This document shows, piece after piece, positions 27,133 to 34,015 of a DNA stretch of 64,000 bases (position 1 is the first letter of the stretch; the number at the start of each line of letters is the position of its first letter). Origin of the DNA: Variovorax sp. J22P240 (GTDB lineage Bacteria; Pseudomonadota; Gammaproteobacteria; Burkholderiales; Burkholderiaceae_C); assembly GCF_030316855.1 (NCBI RefSeq), contig NZ_JASZYR010000001.1, positions 248,001 to 312,000 on the forward strand. The letters run 5' to 3'. Both the position numbers and the translations under genes were made by a program. The notes beneath the pieces are model-generated. The model was not told the origin of the DNA, ran no database searches, and saw only the letters and a list, made by a program, of their open reading frames with translations.

Positions 27133-28161
27133 GTGGGCGCCATCCCGGTCCCGGCCCTCTACACGGCGCACGCCCCGCCGAAACCCACCCTGCAGGATCA
27201 ATGGCGAGCCATCAATCTGTTTGGGCGGAATGTCGCAAGCTACAAGTTCGCGCTGGCCGAGGCGTTACTCACACTGGCCCCGGCCGGTGGAAACGTCGTT
27301 CGCCTTGACGAACTGGCGAAGCCGTTCGCGCTGGCGGTCTGCCGCCACCTGCACCTCGAGGACAAGCAATCCACCTCGGCGAGCAGCAGCTTTCTGGCCG
27401 AATGCCGTCGCTTCAACCAAAGCGAGATCGACGAGACGCAGCTGATTGCCACGACGCTTGCCAAGGGCTTCAACAATGTCATCGACGCATTCCATGTCGT
27501 CGGTCAGGGAGACGTGCCACAAAGGTTTTTCATCGACGAGCGGGCGACCTCCAGCGGCATCCGGATCACGGACGATTTCAGCCGGTTACTTGAGACCGCC
27601 TCCGCCTTGGACTTGCCCAATGAGGTAGAGGCTCGGTGGCGGCTAGTGGAGACCGCGTGGAGACTGCAGGTAGGTAGGGCGATGATTGCAGCCTACGACG
27701 ACGATTCAGGACAGCTGTTGCTGCCCAATAGGTCCATGCGGCGAGTGGCCGTCACCAGCTGCCGGGATGCATTGAACGGCTATCAGCAGGGCAAGTGCTT
27801 CTACTGTTCCTCGCCGATCACCGTTGTGCAGAGCGAGAACTTGGCGGACGTGGATCATTATTTTCCTCACGCCTTGCGCCCCACCGAGGTCGGTCATGCG
27901 ATCAACGGTGTTTGGAACCTGGTGCTGGCGTGTCGCGCCTGCAACCGTGGAGAGGGCGGCAAGTCTGCCCGCGTTCCGCACGAAGATCTGCTCGCCCGGC
28001 TGCACGCCCGCAACGAGTTCCTGATCGGAAGCCACCATCCGCTGCGTGAGACACTGATCGCGCAGACGGGTACGACCGAGGCCGGACGACGAGCCTATCT
28101 GACGGAGTTCGACGGCGCTGCCATCTCGAAGCTGATTCACCGCTGGAAGCCTCGCGACTAG
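27133..28161 (+). CDS. HNH endonuclease-domain protein
   Basis: 342 residues beginning at a GTG directly after the HIT stop. The first ~190 residues are helical with no recognised domain. The C-terminal half carries a full HNH/zinc motif: CFYCSSPI (about residue 222), then ADVDHYFPH, then NLVLACRACNRGEGGKS. The Asp-His of DVDHYF and the paired CxxC are what a metal-dependent DNase of this family needs. Coupled to the HIT gene. The target is unknown. Confidence 0.87.
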   Translation: MGAIPVPALYTAHAPPKPTLQDQWRAINLFGRNVASYKFALAEALLTLAPAGGNVVRLDELAKPFALAVCRHLHLEDKQSTSASSSFLAECRRFNQSEIDETQLIATTLAKGFNNVIDAFHVVGQGDVPQRFFIDERATSSGIRITDDFSRLLETASALDLPNEVEARWRLVETAWRLQVGRAMIAAYDDDSGQLLLPNRSMRRVAVTSCRDALNGYQQGKCFYCSSPITVVQSENLADVDHYFPHALRPTEVGHAINGVWNLVLACRACNRGEGGKSARVPHEDLLARLHARNEFLIGSHHPLRETLIAQTGTTEAGRRAYLTEFDGAAISKLIHRWKPRD

Positions 28162-28227
28162 TTCACGGCCAGTCGATTCGGCCGTGCCTGTCACTGGTCG
28201 ATACTCGCCTCCACAGGAGTAAACGAC

Positions 28228-28719
28228 ATGGACAACAGAGTTCCGCTTCCCACCGACAACATCTACAAGTTCTATGCCTTGTTTGGGCTGCTGCTCTTCA
28301 TCTTCGGAATCGGTGCGGGAATCGTTCAAAACAAGGCCACGAACGACTTCATGGTCCGGTCATACATCGAGCTGGAGTCGCTGAAGTCAATCGAAAAGCC
28401 GACCTCAGTAGAGAACCTGAAGGCAACAGTGCTCGAACGCATGATCGACGTCGAGACGAGCGACAAGCAGACGTTTAAATGGAGCTTGGCGATCATCTCG
28501 GCAGCCGGCATCCTCTTGATGATCTATGGCTTCCATAGGTGGCATACGCAGATCCAGCCGGCGCAGGATGAGTTGCTGCAGCTTCAAGTCGAAAAGCTGC
28601 GGCGAGAGGTGGCGGGACTGGCGGGACAGCCTGCCGCTGTTCCGACTTCCGCGGCCGGTTTGCCTTCACGTATTGACCAAGCCGCACCCACCCTGACGTC
28701 GGCCGCTGCGGCGACCTGA
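28228..28719 (+). CDS. Two-helix membrane protein with coiled C-terminus
   Basis: 163 residues. TM1 is at about residues 13-34 (FYALFGLLLFIFGIGAGIVQ) and TM2 at about 88-107 (WSLAIISAAGILLMIYGFHRW), separated by a ~50-residue soluble loop (LESLKSIEKPTSVENLKATV). A heptad-like helix (QDELLQLQVEKLRREVAGLAG) follows, then an Ala/Pro/Thr tail. It starts 66 bp after the HNH gene on the same strand and could belong to that module. The function is unknown. Confidence 0.6.
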   Translation: MDNRVPLPTDNIYKFYALFGLLLFIFGIGAGIVQNKATNDFMVRSYIELESLKSIEKPTSVENLKATVLERMIDVETSDKQTFKWSLAIISAAGILLMIYGFHRWHTQIQPAQDELLQLQVEKLRREVAGLAGQPAAVPTSAAGLPSRIDQAAPTLTSAAAAT

Positions 28720-28756
28720 TATCGGCGCCGGGGAACTGCCCGCCGGCCGCAGTTGG

Positions 28757-29248
28757 TCAGCCGTCGAGGACTTGCTCGATGAGGTCCCATCTGTTCCGGT
28801 ACGGTTCGACGTTCCACAAGTACTCGGAAGTGCCAGTTACGACGGCAACTGCGCGCACGGAACTGTCCTTTCGCTGCTGGCCCTTCCTGCCCGGTTCGCT
28901 CAGCCAGCGTTGGTGACGCGCAGCCACGTTGGCGGCCATCTCGGAACAGGGAACGACGAAGTACTCAAATGGAAGGTCGGACTTCGGAGCCGGGATGCCT
29001 GCCAAGATCCAGAAGAAGACCTCGCTGTACTGGCGCTCCGACTTCAGCCCGACATTGCACGACTTCGTACCGGGCACGAACGTTTTTACTTGGATGTGCG
29101 CGAATCGGGTGCCTGCCCGGTTGCTGCAAAGGACATCAGTGTTTGGCGTGTTCCCAAGCGTCACGACGGCGGCATAACCACGGCGGCACAGTTCTCCCGC
29201 CACAAAAAACTGGCTGGCGTTCCCCCGATGACTCTTGTCGCGTTCCAT
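28757..29248 (-). CDS. PD-(D/E)XK-like nuclease-fold protein (putative)
   Basis: 163 residues. The N-terminal HRGNASQFFVAGELCRRGY helix, then NTPNTDVLCSNRAG, then FAHIQVKTF resembles the endonuclease-fold core: helix, acidic Asp, and an E/QxK strand. In many such intron- and island-linked proteins the second acidic residue is Gln, as here (QVK). RYSEVFFWILAG and FEYFVVP strands follow. The catalytic set is not proven. The gene is opposite in strand to the HNH module and faces it. Confidence 0.6.
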   Translation of the reverse strand: MERDKSHRGNASQFFVAGELCRRGYAAVVTLGNTPNTDVLCSNRAGTRFAHIQVKTFVPGTKSCNVGLKSERQYSEVFFWILAGIPAPKSDLPFEYFVVPCSEMAANVAARHQRWLSEPGRKGQQRKDSSVRAVAVVTGTSEYLWNVEPYRNRWDLIEQVLDG

Positions 29249-29275
29249 AGGAAGAGCTTGCCTTCTCGGCCTAGG

Positions 29276-29773
29276 TTAGGGCTGGTTCAAGATCTTTGCT
29301 TTCTCGCGATCGAACTCCGCCTGCGTCAAGGTACCGTTGTCCAGCAACTTCTTCAGGTTGCTGAGCTTCAGGAACTTGACGTCCTCGCCAGCGGCGGTGG
29401 ACGGTGGCGGTGCTCCGCTCTTCTCCACGCACTCGAAGACGAGTTCCGAGCGCGGGAAGTTTCCGAGGATGTGAGGAGGCTTGGATGTCGTCTCCCGCAG
29501 CGCATTCATCGAGCGGCCTTTGCGGTCACAGAACTGGATCGCCCGTTGCTCGACATCGTCCCGGACGGACTGCAGCGAGACATAGCCAGTGGCCCCCTGT
29601 TGGAAGAGACGGTACTGCTCGAACCCCGGTGTCGGCTTGGCAAGCTCGACCGTTTCACCTGCGAAGGCTGCGCCGTCAAACTGTGACCTGGAACTGGTCG
29701 TGGTCTGGATCGCGGAGGTTTGCCCGCATCCGGCGAGCAGCACTGCAATCAGCCCAGCTGCGAGTCTTGTCAT
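29276..29773 (-). CDS. Lipoprotein with C-terminal SHOCT domain
   Basis: 165 residues from the ATG at 29773. MTRLAAGLIAVLLAGCGQTS is a lipoprotein signal with lipobox LLAGC. The ~100-residue mid region has two Cys (FCDRKGRSMN, ELVFECVEK). The last ~28 residues, FLKLSNLKKLLDNGTLTQAE onward, are a SHOCT oligomerisation motif. Such proteins sit in the membrane and self-associate; the role is unknown. Upstream in-frame ATGs exist (29788, 29794). Confidence 0.75.
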   Translation of the reverse strand: MTRLAAGLIAVLLAGCGQTSAIQTTTSSRSQFDGAAFAGETVELAKPTPGFEQYRLFQQGATGYVSLQSVRDDVEQRAIQFCDRKGRSMNALRETTSKPPHILGNFPRSELVFECVEKSGAPPPSTAAGEDVKFLKLSNLKKLLDNGTLTQAEFDREKAKILNQP

Positions 29774-29992
29774 AGTCGCCAGTTCAAACATCGCCATATC
29801 TGTTGCGTGCTCCAAGCTCTGGTGGTCGCGATTCTGCCCGAGCACAGTTCTCGCTCAACGGACGATTTCAGTTGCACGTATCGGCCGGACTGCTGGGGGT
29901 ACGGCTGGGGGGGGCGGATCGATCGGTCTGCCCCGACGCTTGGAAACCACCATCCATCGCGAAATAGAGATTTTTTCTTGAAAAAAGGATTC

Positions 29993-30009
29993 GATAGCAA
30001 TACGCTATC
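29993..30009. promoter_or_regulatory. Inverted repeat GATAGC-N5-GCTATC
   Basis: A perfect 6-bp inverted repeat with a 5-bp spacer lies in the AT-rich gap between divergent genes at 29773 (minus) and 30135 (plus), just after TTTTTTCTTGAAAAAA (29971-29986). It may be an operator or bidirectional terminator. Nothing identifies its regulator. Confidence 0.35.
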
Positions 30010-30134
30010 AAACGAGCGACACCGGGAATGGAAGCATCCAAACCAGGTGATCGCTGGCTGTTTGCCGGCCATTGCCCCGCATGCCTTCATAACGCCGGAT
30101 GCGCCACTCCCAACCGGCGCGCAAGGAGCCCAGC

Positions 30135-30554
30135 GTGACATCTTCAGTCATCGGTCTGATCGACCTGAGCGCCGTGGAGTCTCCGCACGTCAGCGGCGGC
30201 AGCTTTATTGCTTCGGACCGCGTCACACCGCCCCCCTCGGCGCTCAAGCCGATCGAATCGGCGCAGAGGCTCTGGGACATCCTGGACACCCAGTGCACTC
30301 GTGCCCGCGCTCGCGCAGCGGCAGAGGCCGAAGCCCGGCGTGCAGAACCTGAGCGACAGGCGGCGGCGCTGGCGCTGCGCCAGCACCAGCAGGTCGTTGA
30401 TGAAACCCGAAGCCACGTCGCGAAGATCCGCGCCCTTCTCGAAAATCTGCGGCCGCCCGCCGGCACTCGCGAAGAGCTTCTGGTGAGTGCACTGGCAGCG
30501 ACCATCGACGCATTCACAGCCTCCCCGGTGCATTCCGCAGAGGTGGACCCGTGA
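30135..30554 (+). CDS. Hypothetical coiled-coil protein, first gene of a small operon
   Basis: 139 residues from the GTG at 30135, chosen because AAGGAG lies 6 bp before it. The centre is a long charged helix (ARARAAAEAEARRAEPERQA) likely to form a coiled coil. No family is recognised. Its TGA overlaps the next gene's ATG, and four co-directional genes follow to 31491, so it leads a compact operon. Confidence 0.55.
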   Translation: MTSSVIGLIDLSAVESPHVSGGSFIASDRVTPPPSALKPIESAQRLWDILDTQCTRARARAAAEAEARRAEPERQAAALALRQHQQVVDETRSHVAKIRALLENLRPPAGTREELLVSALAATIDAFTASPVHSAEVDP

Positions 30555-31015
30555 TGACCGGTCTTCGCCATTGCGGCGATCTCATCCAAGTGACGACTCC
30601 GGAAGGCAAGGTGGAAAAAGTGCCGGCACACCGCCCTGACATCGCGCTGCTGTTGGCCCGAGGGCATGTGCCTGCCTCGCCGAAGACCCGCCCTGTCGCT
30701 CCGCTCAACCCGACACCGCGACAAGCTGCGGCATTGGCCCGTGCGCGGCAAGCTGTCGCGGCTGCCGACCTGGTTGTGGCCCGTGCACCCTCCAACCCGA
30801 TGGGCATGCCGCTGACCGCCAAGCAGCGGGCCGCCGTCAACCGGATGCCGAACGTGGTGGTGCTGGAGACCGTGGGCAGCGTCCTCGGCCGGGAACTGGC
30901 CCTGCGCGACAAGCGGCTGAACGCGATGGAAGGCGCGATCCGGGAAATCGCCGAGGCCACGCGCACGGACATACTGGCCCGCGCACGCCGTGCCTGCCTG
31001 CGCGTGGTGGCGTGA
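30554..31015 (+). CDS. Hypothetical protein
   Basis: 153 residues from the ATG overlapping the previous stop (GTGATG; the GTG at 30551 is also possible). It is basic and Ala-rich. A short N-terminal beta part, GDLIQVTTPEGKVEKVPAH, is followed by helices such as TPRQAAALARARQAVAAADL. No domain is recognised. In the 30.1-31.5 kb operon. Confidence 0.5.
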   Translation: MTGLRHCGDLIQVTTPEGKVEKVPAHRPDIALLLARGHVPASPKTRPVAPLNPTPRQAAALARARQAVAAADLVVARAPSNPMGMPLTAKQRAAVNRMPNVVVLETVGSVLGRELALRDKRLNAMEGAIREIAEATRTDILARARRACLRVVA

Positions 31016-31016
31016 C

Positions 31017-31232
31017 ATGGCGGCCAGAACCACCCTCACGAGCGAGGAGGAGAAGGCGATCCTGCGGCTCGGCAGGTCTCTCGGCATGAGCTTCGCTCGC
31101 CGGCTGCTGCGCGAGGAGCTGGTGCGCCAGAACACCGGGCATCCTGCGCCCGGTCACCGTGACGAGGAACACGACCTCGACGACCGCGCATTGATGCCCG
31201 AAACCGGGCGCGGCGGCTACCTCACGAAGTGA
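31017..31232 (+). CDS. Small hypothetical protein
   Basis: 71 residues from the ATG at 31017, 1 bp after the preceding gene's stop. The N-terminal TLTSEEEKAILRLGRSLGMS looks like a small DNA-binding or regulator helix pair, but there is no recognised domain. A polar C-terminal tail follows. It lies 10 bp before the sigma-like gene. Confidence 0.5.
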   Translation: MAARTTLTSEEEKAILRLGRSLGMSFARRLLREELVRQNTGHPAPGHRDEEHDLDDRALMPETGRGGYLTK

Positions 31233-31242
31233 GACACAGGCG

Positions 31243-31491
31243 ATGGCAACGCGCCCAGGAAGCCCGCTTGGCATGAGGATCACCAGGACCGCGCAGAAGC
31301 AGGCCAACGAGCCCCTGCGTCGCCTGTTCGCGAGCGAGGAGATGAATCTCGCCGATGTTGCTCGGGTCATGCATGTCAGTCGCGAACGAATCCGGCAAAT
31401 CGAAAACGGCGCACTGGCGAAGCTAGCCACCGCCCTGCACGAGCGCGGTCTCACGCTCGAAGACCTTATTGGCGATCAGCGAGGCGAGTAG
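31243..31491 (+). CDS. Small protein with a sigma-70 region-4-like helix-turn-helix
   Basis: 82 residues. The segment NLADVARVMHVSRERIRQIE then NGALAKLATAL closely resembles region 4.2 of sigma-70 factors, which contacts the -35 element. No region 2 or 3 is present, so it is not a full sigma factor. It could be an anti-sigma-like or transcription regulator of the island, or a lone HTH. It ends the 30.1-31.5 kb operon. Confidence 0.75.
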   Translation: MATRPGSPLGMRITRTAQKQANEPLRRLFASEEMNLADVARVMHVSRERIRQIENGALAKLATALHERGLTLEDLIGDQRGE

Positions 31492-31509
31492 GAAATGGAC
31501 AGGGCGCAA

Positions 31510-32349
31510 TCAAGACTCTGAGCCGGCCGTGATCTCGCGCACTCGCTGCAGGTAGCCGTCCGCCTTCTTCAGCAGTTCGGCTCTTTGAGTTTCCGTCTCG
31601 GCTTCACTGGCTGCTTGCTGGGCGCGGGTCGCATGTGCCTTTAGCGCAGCGATAGTGCCGCCGCTTGACGCGGGTTCGCCTTCAGGAAGGTCACCATAGA
31701 ACTCGTCGTAAATCTCTTTGAGCGTCCGCTCGCCGTGAAGCCAGTGGGGGCTGGGTTGCAGCGGATAGTCGTCGGCCAGGCCCATCACGCGCCGGGTCAA
31801 CTGCGTCAGGCTGCACACCTCGCCGTCAACTTCGACAGTGCGTGGTCCGGCCACCGTGCAGGTCTTGGTGCCGTCCTTATAGGTCAACACCGTGCCCACC
31901 GGCAGGCCGAGCGCGAGGTAGTCAAACCGTGGACGCCGTGCACGGCGCAGCTGGGCCTCATCTTCCTCACGCTGTGCTGCCTCCTTGTCCACCAGCGGGG
32001 TGTTCGCCTCCAGTTCTTGGGTCACTACTGCAGTCGGTCGGGCGTGCAGGAGACGCAGGATCGCCATCGCCTGATGCGGCTCCATGCGAAAGAACTCGCG
32101 GTTCGGGTTCACGCGAAACGGCGCAAAGGCCACATGTAATGCGCGTTCCACCTCGGCCGCGTTCGGCACTGCGCATTCGTACGCACACTCGAATGGCAGC
32201 GGCACGCCGGAGGTGTATAGCTGGCTGGTGCGCGTGGCTGCCTCGTTGCCTCGCGTCATGCCAATTTTGATGAGGCCGGGCATCGCTGCGTTGGTCAACA
32301 CATAGACGATCTGCAGATTCCCCGGCCAGTCGGAATGCTGGTGCTCCAT
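31510..32349 (-). CDS. GIY-YIG family (T5orf172/MUG113-like) protein
   Basis: 279 residues from the ATG at 32349, preceded by AGGAAG. The N-terminal ~90 residues read VYVLTNAAMPGLIKIGMTRG, then TSGVPLPFECAYEC and ERALHVAFAPFRVNPNREFF, the GIY-YIG-related T5orf172 fold (Tyr, Lys-Ile-Gly, Arg and Glu positions visible). A middle domain (FDYLALGLPVGTVLTYKDGT) resembles DUF4357-type nucleic-acid modules. The C-terminus is coiled. A nuclease or DNA-binding role is probable. It is convergent with the sigma-like gene. Confidence 0.78.
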   Translation of the reverse strand: MEHQHSDWPGNLQIVYVLTNAAMPGLIKIGMTRGNEAATRTSQLYTSGVPLPFECAYECAVPNAAEVERALHVAFAPFRVNPNREFFRMEPHQAMAILRLLHARPTAVVTQELEANTPLVDKEAAQREEDEAQLRRARRPRFDYLALGLPVGTVLTYKDGTKTCTVAGPRTVEVDGEVCSLTQLTRRVMGLADDYPLQPSPHWLHGERTLKEIYDEFYGDLPEGEPASSGGTIAALKAHATRAQQAASEAETETQRAELLKKADGYLQRVREITAGSES

Positions 32350-32465
32350 TTCGCTTCCTCTGCGCTTGTGGCGAGGAATGATACGTGACGGGCATATGCC
32401 GGCATTGCACATCGCGTTGGAAGATCCAGCCGGAGACGAGCAGTCCATGCACGCTCCTAGGCGTC

Positions 32466-32702
32466 ATGGTGGTCTCCGGCGGCATGTTCTATTCAAGCCT
32501 GCCCGAAGCCAGACGCGACATGCTTGCCAATATTCGGAATGAGACCGTGCGCCTCGGCGGCAACGCCTACGTCCTGACGACCGTGGTCGCCGAGCGCGGC
32601 TTTAGTCTGCCATTCGCTCAGGCCGACGCCTACAAGTGTCCAAAGGGGCTGGGATGCTTCGACGCTGCGCGGAGCTCTCGCCTTCTTGGGCGAGCTGCTT
32701 AA
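32466..32702 (+). CDS. Small hypothetical protein, truncated DUF4156-like domain
   Basis: About 78 residues from the ATG at 32466; the frame is open from 32385. The stretch RDMLANIRNETVRLGGNAYV then ADAYKCPKG resembles the conserved core of DUF4156 periplasmic lipoproteins, which normally have a signal peptide and lipobox. None is present here, so the 5' part may have been lost. It could be a fragment that is not expressed. Confidence 0.4.
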   Translation: MVVSGGMFYSSLPEARRDMLANIRNETVRLGGNAYVLTTVVAERGFSLPFAQADAYKCPKGLGCFDAARSSRLLGRAA

Positions 32703-33307
32703 AGAGGCCAGTGCTTTCTTAACCTGGCCAGCTCGCGCTCCAGTGCCCGCAACTCTTCATTGAAAGCGGTCAATTCCTCGAGGGTGTATTCAATGCCTTG
32801 CTGTGAGCCGGACGGAAGCCCGATGACATTGACGACCTTGTGACGGTGCGCCTCGATGCCCCATCGTCCATGGACCATCTGATTGCGCTGCACCCGAGCG
32901 GCATGCACACGCTCAATCCAGCGTTCATAGGCCGCACGGCGCTTCGAACCAGCCGGGAGCTTCTCCGCGACGTGCTTCGAGAGCGTTTCGAGCTTGGTAT
33001 GAATGTTCTGTCCTTCGACCGACTTCGATAGGGCCTCCAATTTCGCCCCGTTTTCCACCCACGCCAGACAGAGCCCCAGGTTCACATCGATGTACGAGAA
33101 CGCGAACAGCATCTGGCCGAGCAAAGATGCAGCTTCAGCCTGCATCGCCTCTCGACGTGCCCACAGTTGGCCGGCCGTTTCGCCATGGTCAGGCGTTGAA
33201 TCGATTTCCAAGGCTTCCTTGCATTTCGTGGTGTGGATGGTTCGAGCACCTGCTTTTGCAGGTCTGCCCTTGGACCGATTGTTGTCCACTGTCTGGTCAG
33301 TGCGCAC
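32699..33307 (-). CDS. HEPN-like protein with Rx4H motif
   Basis: 202 residues (GTG start at 33307 uncertain). A helical core, LLGQMLFAFSYIDVNLGLCL, is followed by RVHAARVQRNQMVHGRWGIE, where RNQMVH fits the Rx4-6H motif of HEPN ribonucleases. ALERELARLRKHWPL forms a helical C-terminus. HEPN proteins commonly cut RNA in toxin-antitoxin or abortive-infection systems. No antitoxin-like partner is adjacent, so the role is open. It overlaps the 32466 gene's end by 4 bp on the other strand. Confidence 0.65.
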   Translation of the reverse strand: MRTDQTVDNNRSKGRPAKAGARTIHTTKCKEALEIDSTPDHGETAGQLWARREAMQAEAASLLGQMLFAFSYIDVNLGLCLAWVENGAKLEALSKSVEGQNIHTKLETLSKHVAEKLPAGSKRRAAYERWIERVHAARVQRNQMVHGRWGIEAHRHKVVNVIGLPSGSQQGIEYTLEELTAFNEELRALERELARLRKHWPL

Positions 33308-33443
33308 GCGCTTCGAAGGCGTCCGGGGCGATGCGACGAAGCGCCCAACACGAACACGTCTGATGGCGAGGGCACGTCAATCACCTGTTCGGGGCCGGCC
33401 CGGTCAAGGTCCGAACAACGGCCCCAGATTCCGCAGCATCCAT

Positions 33444-33752
33444 TCATCCATCCGCTTGCCGCATCCCCATCGCGTCGAGAGACTGCGAAAGGGCCTGCAC
33501 CACATCCGACTGCCAGCGGATGGTGTGCGGCGTGCGCGGCAGGAAGGCACCTAGCAGGTACAGCCCCGGAACCGTGATCATCCCGTAGCTGCACAGGCAG
33601 CCGGCGGCATCGTGGAATGTGTATGCCGCGAAGTGCAATGCCCACAGCGGCCGGGGGTGCAGCGGCTGCGCCTTGGCGATGGCTCGCAGGACCTGACGGT
33701 GCTCAAGCCCGAGGCGCACGGCGAGCGACATCGATGTGGTGATGGGCAGCAT
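33444..33752 (-). CDS. Small hypothetical protein, possibly Rha-like regulator
   Basis: 102 residues from the ATG at 33752 with AAGGA about 9 bp upstream. MSLAVRLGLEHRQVLRAIAK (from residue 8) could be a helix-turn-helix like the phage Rha regulator N-terminus; the match is weak. A middle Ala/His part (ALHFAAYTFHDAAGCLCSYG) follows. It is separated from the helicase gene by the repeat-rich gap at 33.78-33.97 kb. Confidence 0.5.
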   Translation of the reverse strand: MLPITTSMSLAVRLGLEHRQVLRAIAKAQPLHPRPLWALHFAAYTFHDAAGCLCSYGMITVPGLYLLGAFLPRTPHTIRWQSDVVQALSQSLDAMGMRQADG

Positions 33753-33783
33753 GGTGTCGGTCCTTTCGGGATGGTGGTGAGAT

Positions 33784-34015
33784 GCTCGCGCATAGGCCCT
33801 TGCTCGCGCATCGCTCGCGCATTTGGAGTTAGCGCAAATCTCATGCGCGAGCAGCGGGGAGCCCATGGCGGACCGCGTGCTCCCGCATGCGGTGGGGGTA
33901 TATAGGGGGGAGCGAGAGAGAGAGCAGCCGAGGGGCGCGGGAGCGGTTGACTCCCCGCGCAGGTTGCTCATGCACCCGCCCCTTGCTCAGCCGATGCGGG
34001 AGCCGATGCGGGAGC
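33784..34015. repeat. Iteron-like 10-bp repeats near the helicase 3' end
   Basis: GCTCGCGCAT occurs at 33784-33793, 33802-33811 and 33813-33822, and in inverse (ATGCGCGAGC) at 33843-33852. One-base variants GCTCCCGCAT (33879-33888) and ATGCGGGAGC (33994-34003, 34006-34015) continue the array into the helicase's last codons. Direct plus inverted copies next to a replication helicase suggest an origin; the region is otherwise non-coding. Confidence 0.6.
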
